Program-made: the position numbers and the translations under genes
NCBI RefSeq assembly: GCF_013337285.1
Contig: NZ_SUPW01000010.1
Span: forward strand, 1 to 64,000
Source of the DNA: Agrobacterium tumefaciens
GTDB taxonomy: Bacteria; Pseudomonadota; Alphaproteobacteria; Rhizobiales; Rhizobiaceae
Direction of reading: 5' to 3'
Length of the DNA: 64,000 nucleotides
Shown here: piece by piece, positions 1-8,740 of the stretch
Numbering within the stretch: the first letter of the stretch is position 1
How the letters are laid out: the number at the start of each line of letters is the position of its first letter
Notes under the pieces: model-generated
The model's input: the letters and a program-made list of their open reading frames with translations, nothing else
Told to the model about the DNA's origin: nothing
Databases searched by the model: none

Positions 1-5
1 TGCGG

Positions 6-22
6 CCTGATAAAGGATCAGG
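6..22 (-). terminator. Small hairpin just after the ABC exporter stop codon
   Basis: A 6-bp perfect stem (CCTGAT / ATCAGG) with a 5-base loop begins two bases beyond the exporter stop. No T-run is visible before the window ends, so a terminator role is only possible. Confidence 0.25.
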
Positions 23-23
23 A

Positions 24-1787
24 TTATGCTACGTCCGCATCGAACTGGATGCTGTGCAGGCGTTTATAAAGGCCATCCGTTGCAAGCAGTTCACGCCGAC
101 TGCCTTCTTCTACGACCTGCCCATTATCCATAACGACGATCTTGTCGGCTCGATTGATTGTTGAAAGCCGGTGAGCAATGACAATAGACGTCTTGTTCAG
201 GGTCAGGCGCTCAAGTGCATCCCTTACGAGGGCTTCGGATTCTGAATCCAGGGCGCTGGTCGCCTCGTCGAGGATCAAAATGTCGGCATCTCTCAGCATG
301 GCGCGAGCGATCGCCACACGCTGTCTCTGGCCGCCGGATAGGCCTGAGCCATTTTCACCGAGCTTGCTGTCGTAGCCGTCAGGCATCTTCATGATGAAGT
401 CATGCGCATTGGCAGCCTTGGCAGCAGCTATGATTTCTTCTTCCGTCGCGTCGTCACGGCCAACGGAAATATTGTGCTTTACGGTGCCCGAAAACAGGAA
501 AGTTTCCTGACCGACATAAGATACATGCTCGCGCAGGCTCGCAAAGGAAGCATCACGCAAATCCATGCCGTCGATTTCAACGGAACCGTTTTGAGGATCG
601 TAAAGGCGCATCATAAGATTGATAATGGTGGATTTTCCGCTGCCGGAAGGACCTACCAGTGCGGTCATTTTGCCGCCCTCAAAGAGCACACTGACATCCT
701 TCAGAACCGGCTGGCCTGAAACATATTCGAAGCTGACGTTCTTCAGTTCCACATCGCCACTTGCCTTGGGGAGAGGCTGAGCGTCCTTTTTTTCGTCAAG
801 CGTCAACGGGGCGTCCAGAACCTCGAACATCATGCGGACCCCGATCATGCCGCTTTCGATCTGGATTCTCATACGCGCCAGACGTTTTGCCGGTTCGTAA
901 GCAAGAAGCAGAGCGGTTATAAAGGCCATCAGATCGCCAGGAGAACCGCCTTTTTCCAGAACAGTATAACCGGAAACGGCGATGACGACGGCAATCGCGA
1001 GGCCCGACAGCGTTTCCATGATCGGGCTGGTCGCCGCTTCAAGCTTCGCAATACCATTGGCGCGATGCTCGACGTCAGACACCGCCTTGTTCATACGTTG
1101 ACGCATAAGCTTCTCAAGCGAAAACGCTTTGATCACACGGACGCCGATGCTGGTTTCCTGCACGACATTGACGATTTCGCCAAGCGAAGCAAGTTCCGCC
1201 TCCATGATCTTGCGCACGCGACGCAGGACAAGACGGACGCTGAAGATTGCGATGGGTCCTATAATCATTGAAATCGCGCTCAGAAGAAAATTCTGGGCGA
1301 ACATCACCACGATCAAGCCGATGAGCGAAAGCAGGTCGCGTATAAACGACGTGACGACCGTATCGATAACGCTTCTGGCAGCCTGTGCATTGTAGGTTAC
1401 GCGAATTAGCAATTCCGACGATGGCAGGTTCTGAAAGAACGATACGCCTTGCTTCAGCAGGCGATCATAAATTTTGCGTTGCTGCTCCGCGACAATGCTG
1501 TTGCCTGCTTTGCTCAGATAATAGCTCTGAACGAACGTGGCGAGGCCCTTGACGATGAATATTGCGGCGACAGCAAACGCAATCTGAAGAACGACATCAA
1601 AACCACGTTTCAGGTAAACGCTGTTAACGATATCGCGCATGATCCAGGCGCTGAGAGATGTCGTTGCAGCGACGACAACCATTGCCGCGATTGCCATCGA
1701 GTACCAGCTAACGTGCTTTTTGAAGTTCTCTTTGAACAGTCGTACCAGCAGCTTCTTGTCGTTTTGCGACAAAAATGATCCGATCAC
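24..1787 (-). CDS. MsbA-type ABC exporter (fused membrane and ATPase domains)
   Basis: 587-aa half-transporter expected to work as a homodimer in the inner membrane, exporting a lipid, glycolipid or other hydrophobic substrate. Residues about 25-310 form a six-helix ABC-exporter membrane domain. The ATPase domain follows, with Walker A GPSGSGKST (379-387), signature LSGGQRQR, Walker B ILILDEATSALD and an H-loop SIVIAHRLST. The length is normal for the MsbA/Lipid A family. It appears to start at GTG (1787) with GGAA seven bases upstream. It is divergent from a glycosyltransferase, which suggests, as inference only, a polysaccharide or lipid-linked sugar as cargo. The substrate cannot be read from sequence. 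Confidence 0.9.
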   Translation of the reverse strand: MIGSFLSQNDKKLLVRLFKENFKKHVSWYSMAIAAMVVVAATTSLSAWIMRDIVNSVYLKRGFDVVLQIAFAVAAIFIVKGLATFVQSYYLSKAGNSIVAEQQRKIYDRLLKQGVSFFQNLPSSELLIRVTYNAQAARSVIDTVVTSFIRDLLSLIGLIVVMFAQNFLLSAISMIIGPIAIFSVRLVLRRVRKIMEAELASLGEIVNVVQETSIGVRVIKAFSLEKLMRQRMNKAVSDVEHRANGIAKLEAATSPIMETLSGLAIAVVIAVSGYTVLEKGGSPGDLMAFITALLLAYEPAKRLARMRIQIESGMIGVRMMFEVLDAPLTLDEKKDAQPLPKASGDVELKNVSFEYVSGQPVLKDVSVLFEGGKMTALVGPSGSGKSTIINLMMRLYDPQNGSVEIDGMDLRDASFASLREHVSYVGQETFLFSGTVKHNISVGRDDATEEEIIAAAKAANAHDFIMKMPDGYDSKLGENGSGLSGGQRQRVAIARAMLRDADILILDEATSALDSESEALVRDALERLTLNKTSIVIAHRLSTINRADKIVVMDNGQVVEEGSRRELLATDGLYKRLHSIQFDADVA

Positions 1788-2132
1788 AGCGATATTCCTA
1801 AATTGGTGCAGAAACTACATTTGGTGAGTGTTATCACGTTAGACGAACAAACCCAAACTAGGGGAGTGATGTTCTGTGTGTAACGTTCACATATGATCTG
1901 CTCAAGTTTCATGCTCAGAAAACTCAAAGCTTAACACTGGTCCCAAATGCCGAGGCACGTCTAATCCGAAATTGGTTTAGTGCACTTAAATGGGTGATCG
2001 CTAAGTGTCAATCTCCCTCTGGTGAGGAAGCCACGAACCGCCGTTTTTGCCAGAAGCAGAATATGGGGGCAATTCCCGCTTTAGTTGTTAGGCGGAAATG
2101 TGTAGTTTTGCGCCACCGATAGGTTCTCAACA

Positions 2133-2162
2133 TTGACAAATGCGCTGTGCAAAAACTATATG
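2133..2162 (+). promoter_or_regulatory. Candidate sigma-70 promoter for the glycosyltransferase
   Basis: A perfect -35 box TTGACA (2133-2138) is followed after 18 bases by TATATG (2157-2162, four of six matches to the -10 consensus). It would give a leader of roughly 95 bases before the gene at 2267. Confidence 0.4.
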
Positions 2163-2236
2163 CCAAGCTCAATGGTGGGCTATCGACAACGGCGTGGCAT
2201 ATAAGCTCGTAAGTTTTTGCAATCTAATTGTTTTAT

Positions 2237-2252
2237 GACGGAAGTGTCCGTC
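2237..2252 (+). promoter_or_regulatory. Hairpin in the glycosyltransferase leader
   Basis: GACGGA - AGTG - TCCGTC forms a perfect 6-bp stem with a tetraloop that ends 14 bases before the start codon, just upstream of the AGGACGG ribosome-binding site. It could affect translation initiation. It is short enough to be chance. Confidence 0.3.
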
Positions 2253-2266
2253 AGGCAGGACGGTAA

Positions 2267-3559
2267 ATGCCCCAAGTCTTTTTTGATCTGTCGGAACTGT
2301 TCCTGAACTCGGGAGTGAAGTTTAAATATTACGGTATCGCGCGAACCGTAATGGAAGTCGCTTATGAACTGACTTTGGCTGATAAATCAGTAAGGTATGT
2401 AATCTATTCGCCGCTGCATCGTCGGTTTTTCGAGGTTTTTCCGCGGACAGGTGATGCATCGCCAACCGGTGTTCTGGATCCGAATGTTCCTTCAAGCGCG
2501 ACGCCACTGCGCCTCAGACAAAATCTTTTTGATACGAATTTTTTGAAGTCTTTGTTCTACAAAGCGGTGCGCACGGTAGTTGAGCATCGCAATCGCAAAC
2601 GTTGGGCAACTATTCCGGCTGGTGCAGTTCGAGAGGTTGATCTAGACGGGCAGATTCTGGTCTCGCTTGGGAGGCCTAAAATTATGTCAGATTACATCAT
2701 GGCATTGAATGAACGGGGCGAAAAAGCCACCTTTATTCCGATGCTCCATGACATGATCCCGTTGCATAATTTCACCCACCGGAATCAATTTTCGTTTCCG
2801 AGGAATTTCATTTACGATAACAAAGTCGCCATAGGGGCCGCGGCGCTGATTTTGACGAATTCAGAATTCACGGCGCGGGAAGTAAAGCATTTTTCAAATA
2901 TGGGAACATTGCCGCCCGTGCCGGACGTTGTGGCGATACCCCTTTGCAACGAGCTTCGGCCGACAGTTGAGCCAATCAACAAGAGGTCGCCTCAAGGCCG
3001 CTATCTTCTGGGTGTCGGTATTTATAATGGCCGTAAAAACCTGGAATGTGTTGTTGAAGCCATGCTTCTATTACAGGCTTCCGGCGTCGTGCCGCCTGCG
3101 TTGGTGTTGGCAGGTGCAAGGCGAAAAAGGGTTGAAAAATTTTTAAAACTAGAAAAATTCCGTCCGATCGTCGACAAGTTTCACTTTGTTCTTAATCCGA
3201 ACCAGGCGGAATTACGTCTGCTTTACGAAAACGCCTACGGTCTCGTTTTACCGAGCAGGATGGAGGGGTGGGGTTTGCCGATCAGTGAAGCTCTGTGGTG
3301 CGGGACCCCGGCGTTTGCCGCGGATGTGCCGGCATTGAGAGAGGCCGGCGGGACGCTGGCACTTTATTTCGATCCGGAGAAACCAGACGAGTTGGCAGAT
3401 TTGGTTCGTGTATTGTTATTGGAACCAGATAAGTATTCTGCGTTGAAAACGAAGATAGCCGAGTTCAAACCACAAATGCGAACATGGCAGGATGTCGCGT
3501 CAGATATACTCCGTGCGGTTCACGAATTAGATAACAACGAGAGAAAATCGGGGACCTAA
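2267..3559 (+). CDS. Glycosyltransferase family 4 (GT-B fold)
   Basis: 430-aa cytoplasmic glycosyltransferase that should move a sugar from a nucleotide-sugar donor to a glycan or lipid acceptor. The C-terminal half shows the GT4 donor-binding domain: a glycine-containing loop GRYLLGVGIYNGRKN and the EX7E motif EGWGLPISE (E333 and E341), then ALWCGTPAFAADVPALREAGG. The start at 2267 has AGGACGG just upstream. Codon use and base composition are visibly AT-richer than in genes further right, with many TTT, AAA and AAT codons, which fits a horizontally acquired surface-polysaccharide gene. Donor and acceptor are unknown. Involvement with the divergent ABC exporter in surface glycan production is inference. 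Confidence 0.88.
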   Translation: MPQVFFDLSELFLNSGVKFKYYGIARTVMEVAYELTLADKSVRYVIYSPLHRRFFEVFPRTGDASPTGVLDPNVPSSATPLRLRQNLFDTNFLKSLFYKAVRTVVEHRNRKRWATIPAGAVREVDLDGQILVSLGRPKIMSDYIMALNERGEKATFIPMLHDMIPLHNFTHRNQFSFPRNFIYDNKVAIGAAALILTNSEFTAREVKHFSNMGTLPPVPDVVAIPLCNELRPTVEPINKRSPQGRYLLGVGIYNGRKNLECVVEAMLLLQASGVVPPALVLAGARRKRVEKFLKLEKFRPIVDKFHFVLNPNQAELRLLYENAYGLVLPSRMEGWGLPISEALWCGTPAFAADVPALREAGGTLALYFDPEKPDELADLVRVLLLEPDKYSALKTKIAEFKPQMRTWQDVASDILRAVHELDNNERKSGT

Positions 3560-3604
3560 GGCCGCAAACTGAAGCCCCGGTAGGTTCGATAATCCGCGCT
3601 ACTT

Positions 3605-4585
3605 TTAAACGCGCTTATGCGGCCTGATCGACGTCCTCAACTCCACCAGCCGCTCCAGTGTCTCGAGGCTCCGCTCCGGAAGTGCCGCGGAGAGAGCTAA
3701 TGCCATGGTTTCCATTGCAACCAGCGATGGGGCGTGCAGCGCCACACCTTCGTTTTTGGCACGCGGCAGGAAGAGGCAGGCATCGGCGTGTTTTTTGAGC
3801 ACGCTGTCTTCCTGGCCGAGCAGCATGATGATGGGGATGTCGAGACGGCCGGCCTCGGTGATGGCGGTCTGGGCTTCGCGGTGGGCGCGGCCGTGCAGGA
3901 GCATGATGAGGACGTGGCCGTTTTCCAGCTCCAAAAGCTGTTCGGCGAGTGTGATGCCGGTGGCGTTGAGCGCATAGGAGCGGACGCCGGAGCGCTGGAA
4001 CAGTCTTGCCGCATAGGTGGCGATGATGCCGGAGGCTCCAATGCCGAGAACGCCGATGCCGCGCGCTTCTGCCAGAAGACGTACAGCGGCGGCCATCGCC
4101 TCGCGGTTTTCCGTATTGGCGAGCATTTCCAGCGTATTTTTCTGATTTTCGAGAACGAAGTCGATTGCGGCGTCCGAATTGCCGGACATGGATTTTGTCG
4201 TGGCCGCCATTTTCTCGACGGGCGAATCCGTCACGCCGAGATAGGCCTCCAGCGTTTCTTTCAGATCGACCAGCCCCTGAAAACCGAGCGCTTGAATGGC
4301 GCGAATGACAGTCGCATCGGACGTGTTGGTCTCGTAACCGATCTCCAGCGCCGATTTGCCGAGGACGGCATGGCGATGGCCGTCAATATACTCGGCAACG
4401 GCGAGCAGGCCGGGAGACAGTCGTTCACGACGCTTGCGTAATTGATCGCCGAACCGGTCGGTGCGCCGAAGCCTTGATGTTTGCGTTTCGCCAGCCGCCA
4501 TGGGTATTCCGTGAAGATGAGTTGCATACTCTTCTTCACGGATTAGCAGCGCGCCGAGCCCGGAGGCAAGCGCTTTTGTTTGCAC
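3605..4585 (-). CDS. RpiR/MurR-family transcriptional regulator (HTH + SIS)
   Basis: 326-aa DNA-binding protein. An RpiR-type helix-turn-helix (about residues 45-120, with KSALEIGYETNTSDATVIRAI) precedes a SIS domain (about 160-300, with GIGVLGIGASGIIATYAARLF) that in this family senses phosphorylated sugars. The start is GTG at 4585, with GGGAGAG six bases upstream located in the 12-base gap after the siderophore-binding-protein gene. It is therefore the last gene of a five-gene iron-siderophore uptake operon, which is an unusual setting for a sugar-phosphate sensor. The first 40 residues are longer than usual, and an internal start is possible. Confidence 0.85.
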   Translation of the reverse strand: MQTKALASGLGALLIREEEYATHLHGIPMAAGETQTSRLRRTDRFGDQLRKRRERLSPGLLAVAEYIDGHRHAVLGKSALEIGYETNTSDATVIRAIQALGFQGLVDLKETLEAYLGVTDSPVEKMAATTKSMSGNSDAAIDFVLENQKNTLEMLANTENREAMAAAVRLLAEARGIGVLGIGASGIIATYAARLFQRSGVRSYALNATGITLAEQLLELENGHVLIMLLHGRAHREAQTAITEAGRLDIPIIMLLGQEDSVLKKHADACLFLPRAKNEGVALHAPSLVAMETMALALSAALPERSLETLERLVELRTSIRPHKRV

Positions 4586-4597
4586 CGGCTCTCTCCC

Positions 4598-5560
4598 TTA
4601 TTTTGCCGCCGCCGGCCTTGTCGTCAAATGTGATTGGACGGCGGAGACCATGAGGCTGAGCGCGGCATAAGAGTTGGAAATCGCTTCTTCGCGCGGCAAC
4701 AGAATGTAGCGGCCGTCGCGGCAGGCTTTGAGGAAATTGCAGAAGCCCGGCATCACGGTTTCCATCATGTCGATTTCCACCTGCGGTGATGCGCCGGTAT
4801 CGGAGCGATAGGGATCGAAGATGATATCGGCGTCGAGTTCCGGCAGCCGCTCGGCGCTGATTTCAATACGATCGCCGTCTGGAATGTCGTCGATGATGGC
4901 GGGGAACCGGAAACCGGCATCGCGCAGCACCCGCCCGAGCGCGCGGTAGGTGTGATAGACACTGATCTTGCCGTTGAGCGGCTGGAACACTGAAACCGTG
5001 ATGGCGTCGGTATCGATGGCGGCCTTCAGCGCTTCGATCTGCGCCCGGTAGCGCCTGTCGAGCACAGCAAGCCTAGCTTGCGTGCCCGTCAATTCGGCAA
5101 GTTCCCTGTAGATATGCGGCGCACCATCCTTCGTGTTGTCGATGGCGATAGTCGGGGCGATCTGTTCCAGTTTTGCGATGGGGGTTGGGCGGTCTGGCTC
5201 GGTGAGGATCAGGTCGGGCTTGAGCGCGACGATCGCTTCCAGATCGGCATTGATGGAGCCGATATAGGTGATGTTGCTATTGTCGAAATCCACACCTGTC
5301 AGGATGGCGCTGGAACGCAGATAGGGTTTGCCGTCCGCGCCCACGCGGCCGTGGCTGCCCACGGGCATCACGCCCAATTCGATCAGCGGTATGGTGAGGT
5401 CGATATCATGCAGCGTCACGATGCGTTTCGGTTTTACCGGGATGGAAACGATGCGGCCGAGATCGTCGGTAAAGCGCCGGCTGGTTTCTTCGGCTGGGGC
5501 CATGGCTGCGCCGAGGAGAAGGCCGGCGGCCGAAAGAAAAGCGAAAAGGGTTTTGCGCAT
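4598..5560 (-). CDS. Iron-siderophore ABC transporter, periplasmic binding protein
   Basis: 320-aa protein of the FecB/FhuD/BtuF class that captures a ferric siderophore in the periplasm and delivers it to the inner-membrane permease. It begins with a signal peptide (MRKTLFAFLSAAGLLLGAAMA), followed by the typical first lobe (KRIVTLHDIDLTIPLIELGV) and DLILTEPDRPTPIAKLEQIAPT. It lies 7 bases after the permease gene, with its AGG ribosome-binding site inside the permease 3' end, so it belongs to the same operon. Placing the binding protein fourth, after ATPase and permeases, is less common. The particular siderophore cannot be deduced. Confidence 0.9.
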   Translation of the reverse strand: MRKTLFAFLSAAGLLLGAAMAPAEETSRRFTDDLGRIVSIPVKPKRIVTLHDIDLTIPLIELGVMPVGSHGRVGADGKPYLRSSAILTGVDFDNSNITYIGSINADLEAIVALKPDLILTEPDRPTPIAKLEQIAPTIAIDNTKDGAPHIYRELAELTGTQARLAVLDRRYRAQIEALKAAIDTDAITVSVFQPLNGKISVYHTYRALGRVLRDAGFRFPAIIDDIPDGDRIEISAERLPELDADIIFDPYRSDTGASPQVEIDMMETVMPGFCNFLKACRDGRYILLPREEAISNSYAALSLMVSAVQSHLTTRPAAAK

Positions 5561-5567
5561 GGAAGAC

Positions 5568-6608
5568 CTATAGGCGATACCGGTGAAACCAGAGAAGGGC
5601 GAGAAGTGTGGGCGCGCCGATGGCGGAAAGAACGAGGCCGGTCGGCAGCTCCAGGGGTGAAAAGGCGGTGCGGGCGATGGTGTCGGCTGATGCCACCAGT
5701 ATTGCGCCTGTCAGCCCCGCACCCGCGATCAGTCCGAGATATGAACCGCCCGGCAGCAGAAGCCGGGCGATATGCGGGCCGATCAGGCCGACGAAACCGA
5801 TGCTGCCGGTGAAGGAAACACAGGATGCGGTGAGAATAACGGCAAGCACGATCTGCAGTGTAGAAAGTAAGCCTGTGTGAACGCCAAGCGTCGCTGCGGC
5901 ATTGTCGCCGAGGGTCTGAACATCGGCAGTGCGGGCGGCCAATACAAGAAGGCCGATGGCGATAACGAGGATGACCGAGAGAACCCGGACGGCAGTCCAG
6001 CTTGCGCCTTGCAGGTTTCCCGCCATCCAGATCATCGCCGTCTGCAAATTACGAATATCCAGCGATGCCATAAGGATAAGCAGCAAAGCTGATAAAAACC
6101 ATGAAAAGCCGATACCGGTCAGGACGAAACGCAGACGCGAGGTTGCGCCGGAAAGCGTCAGGACGATTGCGGCGCTTATCATGCCGCCCGCAATACCGGC
6201 GGTGGGGCGAAGCATCACCGGCAGGGCAGGTAGCATAAACAGGCAGCCCAGCACGGCAAGCGATGCGCCTTCCCGCACGCCGAGCAGGCCGGGATCGGCA
6301 AGACCGTTGCGGGTCGTGGCCTGCATGATGACGCCGGCAATGCCGAGCATGGCGCCGGCCACCATCGCGAGCGCCAGTCGCGACAGCCGGAAGTCGATAA
6401 CCACCATGGCGTCGTTCATGACGGGATCGGTGTTGGTTGCGGTCAACAGCGACCAAAGGGCGGAGGTGGGGATGCGCTGGGTGCCGACGGTGAGCGACCA
6501 TGCGGCGACAAGGGCAAGACAAAGGAAAAGCCCCAGCAGAACGGCGAGCCGCGAAGGCATGAGGCGAATGGAAAAGTGTGCCAGTCGGATGACCCGGTAA
6601 CGGTTCAT
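5568..6608 (-). CDS. Iron-siderophore ABC transporter permease (FecCD family), second subunit
   Basis: 346-aa polytopic membrane protein starting MNRYRVIRLAHFSIRLMP. It carries FecCD/BtuC landmarks: RLSRLALAMVAGAMLGIAG, TRNGLADPGLLGVREGASL, GSIGFVGLIGPHIARLL and a C-terminal ELPTGLVLSAIGAPTLLALL. I place the start at ATG 6608, where it overlaps the upstream permease stop as ATGA; an open frame continues upstream to 6860 but only inside the neighbour gene. It pairs with the preceding permease to form the channel. Confidence 0.92.
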   Translation of the reverse strand: MNRYRVIRLAHFSIRLMPSRLAVLLGLFLCLALVAAWSLTVGTQRIPTSALWSLLTATNTDPVMNDAMVVIDFRLSRLALAMVAGAMLGIAGVIMQATTRNGLADPGLLGVREGASLAVLGCLFMLPALPVMLRPTAGIAGGMISAAIVLTLSGATSRLRFVLTGIGFSWFLSALLLILMASLDIRNLQTAMIWMAGNLQGASWTAVRVLSVILVIAIGLLVLAARTADVQTLGDNAAATLGVHTGLLSTLQIVLAVILTASCVSFTGSIGFVGLIGPHIARLLLPGGSYLGLIAGAGLTGAILVASADTIARTAFSPLELPTGLVLSAIGAPTLLALLWFHRYRL

Positions 6609-7648
6609 TTCAGCACCCTGCGCACTAGCCACAGAAAGACCGGCGCGCCGACAAGGCCGGTCATCGCGCCTGTGGGCAATTCCGTCGGCAGGAGGATCAG
6701 CCGGGCGGCAAGATCCGCCGCAATCAGCAGGGCCGAACCGCCGAGTGCCGCGAGAGGAATGGCAAGCAGAAGCCGCCTGGTTCGCAGACGTGCAATGAGC
6801 GGTGGCACCACAAGTCCGACAAAACCGATTGGACCGACGATGGCGATGGCCGCGCCGCAAAAGAGCGATATGGAGATGAGCGCCAGGGTGCGGGTTGCGC
6901 GCACGGATACACCAAGGGTTACGGCAACGGCGTCACCAAGGGCAAGCAGATCGAGCCGGGGCGCGACGGCGAGGGCCAGGATGAGGGCGATGCCGGAGGC
7001 GGGCAGGGCGGCGGCTATCGTGGCCATCGAAACGCCGGCTGTGTCACCCACCAGCCAGAAACGCATCTGCTGCAATGTTTCCTCGTTGAGAATGAGGATA
7101 GCGGAGGTCAGCGTTCCAGCAAGTGTGGAAATTGCAATGCCGCAAAAGACGAGTTTTGCCGGTGTCAGGCCCTGCCGTCCGGCGCAGGCGAGGAGAAGAA
7201 CGAACGAAAAGCTCACGCCCGCTCCCGTGGAAGCCAGTAATGGCCGCAGCGTTGGCGTGGCGATCAGTCCGAGCGGCGGCACCGTTGCCGCAACGACCGC
7301 GAGGCTTGCGCCGGCATTCAGCCCCAGAATATGCGGTTCGCCCAGCGGGTTTCGCAGCAATGTCTGCAACAGAAGCCCGGCAACTCCAAGGCAGGCGCCG
7401 GCCTGCAGCGCCGCCAACAGGCGTGGAAGGCGAAGCTGCAGCAAGACCTGCTGGTCGAAATTGCGGACATCGTAGGAAAATATCAGCTCATGCAGGACAT
7501 GGGGGGCAACGGCGCGCGGGCCGGTGGCAATATGGGCCAATGCCAGAAGCAGTATTGCCAGCAATAGAAAAAGCGTCGCCACAAGGGCGCGGCCATAGGC
7601 TGTCGTCTGCAGGGTCTCCGGGCTGTTGCTGGTCGTGTCTGCCATCAT
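6605..7648 (-). CDS. Iron-siderophore ABC transporter permease (FecCD family), first subunit
   Basis: 347-aa polytopic membrane protein. Family motifs include RLPRLLAALQAGACLGVAG, LLRNPLGEPHILGLNAGASL, GPIGFVGLVVPPLIARL and ELPTGAMTGLVGAPVFLWL. The first ATG (7648) overlaps the ATPase stop codon as ATGA; a second ATG follows directly. It is the second gene of the operon, and its sequence differs enough from the next permease to indicate a heterodimeric channel. Confidence 0.92.
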   Translation of the reverse strand: MMADTTSNSPETLQTTAYGRALVATLFLLLAILLLALAHIATGPRAVAPHVLHELIFSYDVRNFDQQVLLQLRLPRLLAALQAGACLGVAGLLLQTLLRNPLGEPHILGLNAGASLAVVAATVPPLGLIATPTLRPLLASTGAGVSFSFVLLLACAGRQGLTPAKLVFCGIAISTLAGTLTSAILILNEETLQQMRFWLVGDTAGVSMATIAAALPASGIALILALAVAPRLDLLALGDAVAVTLGVSVRATRTLALISISLFCGAAIAIVGPIGFVGLVVPPLIARLRTRRLLLAIPLAALGGSALLIAADLAARLILLPTELPTGAMTGLVGAPVFLWLVRRVLK

Positions 7649-8469
7649 GCCGCGCCGCTCCGCCCGGGCAGGGGAAGAAACACCGGCCGCGCCGTGACAG
7701 GATGTGTGAGCTGGGCGACTGCCATGTCGAATACATCCGCAATGATGCCGGCATTGCAGAGCGTTGCCGTTTCCAGCCGGTGCCGCAGCCGGCCGTCTTT
7801 CAGAAAAATCAGATGATCGGCATATTGGAGGGCAAGATTGATATCATGCAGCACCGCGACGATCGTGCGGTTATGGTGCGTGACGAGACCGGCCAGCATG
7901 TCCAACACCTCAATCTGGTGGTGCAGATCCAGATAGGTGGTCGGTTCGTCAAGCAGAATGATATCCGTCTGCTGCGCCAGAGCCATGGCGATCCAGGCGC
8001 GCTGGCGCTGGCCGCCGGAGAGGCTGTCGACCGTTCTTTCCGCCAGTTCGGACATGCCGGTCACAGAAAGTGCCTGTTCCACCGCGTTGGCGTCGTCCTC
8101 GCTCCATTGTTTCAGAAAACCCTGATGGGGGTAACGACCGCGGGAGACGAGATCGAAAACTGAAAGCCCTTCTGGCGTGTGGTTCTGCTGCGCCAGCATA
8201 CCGAGCCTTCTTGCCACATCCCGTGTCGGGTGGCGGAAGATATCGCGGCCGTCGAGAAGAACATGGCCGCGGCTCGGCCGGTGCAGGCGGGCGAGCGCGG
8301 AAAGGAGCGTGGATTTTCCCGAGCCGTTTGGGCCAAGCAGGACGGTGAAACGGTTCGGAGCTATATCAATGGACATATCGGCAAGCGCCGTCCGGTCGCC
8401 ATAGGCAAGCTCTAGTGCCTGTGCAGCAAGCCTTTTGTCCGCGCTTATGAATTTGCTACTGAAACTCAA
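7645..8469 (-). CDS. Iron-siderophore ABC transporter ATP-binding protein (FecE/FhuC type)
   Basis: 274-aa cytoplasmic ATPase that powers ferric-siderophore import. It shows Walker A LLGPNGSGKSTL, signature LSGGQRQRAWIAMALAQ, Walker B IILLDEPTTYLDLHHQIEVL and H-loop AVLHDINLALQYADHLIFL, all typical of the FhuC/FecE subfamily. First gene of a five-gene operon (8469 down to 3605). A TGA-N9-TCA iron box lies about 40 bases upstream of the start, so repression by RirA under iron-replete conditions is expected. Confidence 0.93.
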   Translation of the reverse strand: MSFSSKFISADKRLAAQALELAYGDRTALADMSIDIAPNRFTVLLGPNGSGKSTLLSALARLHRPSRGHVLLDGRDIFRHPTRDVARRLGMLAQQNHTPEGLSVFDLVSRGRYPHQGFLKQWSEDDANAVEQALSVTGMSELAERTVDSLSGGQRQRAWIAMALAQQTDIILLDEPTTYLDLHHQIEVLDMLAGLVTHHNRTIVAVLHDINLALQYADHLIFLKDGRLRHRLETATLCNAGIIADVFDMAVAQLTHPVTARPVFLPLPGRSGAA

Positions 8470-8509
8470 GATCGTCCCCGTTCGAATGAACCGCCACCAG
8501 AATTATTGA

Positions 8510-8524
8510 TGACTGTAGTAGTCA
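8510..8524 (-). promoter_or_regulatory. Iron-responsive operator (IRO/RirA-type box) of the siderophore ABC operon
   Basis: TGA-CTGTAGTAG-TCA fits the rhizobial IRO consensus TGA-N9-TCA. The box ends about 40 bases before the ATPase start. A 21-bp stretch around it (8505-8525) matches, in inverted orientation, the stretch in front of the divergent TonB receptor at 20 of 21 positions. Confidence 0.75.
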
Positions 8525-8664
8525 AGTATATAGGCTGCGAAAAATCGGTTTTTATGCGCTGATTTGCGCAGGAAGCGGCTGGCGCACACCAGATTGGGAG
8601 CGAAGATGCGTAAATATGCGCCCTCGAACCCGTGAGTTTTAACTGTCGTCCGCCGAATTAAAGT

Positions 8665-8679
8665 TGACTACTACATTCA
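8665..8679 (+). promoter_or_regulatory. Iron-responsive operator (IRO/RirA-type box) of the TonB receptor
   Basis: TGA-CTACTACAT-TCA fits TGA-N9-TCA. The extended site 8664-8684 is the inverted near-identical partner of 8505-8525, and in both cases the sequence read toward the gene begins TTGACTACTACA. The possible TTG start at 8684 would touch this operator and is rejected as the receptor start. Confidence 0.75.
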
Positions 8680-8740
8680 TCAATTGAAAGAGCGGTGCAT
8701 CGTCGCGATGACGATTTGGGACAGTCGGGGACAAGACAGG

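Larger units (their letters stand above)
1788..2266. other. 479-bp divergent intergenic region, no gene seen
   Basis: AT-rich spacer between the ABC exporter and the glycosyltransferase. I see no convincing coding sequence or RNA gene. It must hold the promoters of both divergent genes; the best candidate on the + strand is listed separately. Confidence 0.6.

Noticed and set aside
6609..6860. Open frame extending the locus-1 second permease 84 codons upstream
   Set aside because: It lies inside the preceding permease gene, has no membrane-protein character, and ATG 6608 makes a standard ATGA overlap.
8684..8740. Earlier TTG and ATG starts for the TonB receptor
   Set aside because: The TTG touches the iron box, and both add a non-hydrophobic extension before the signal peptide. 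ATG 8708 cannot be fully excluded.
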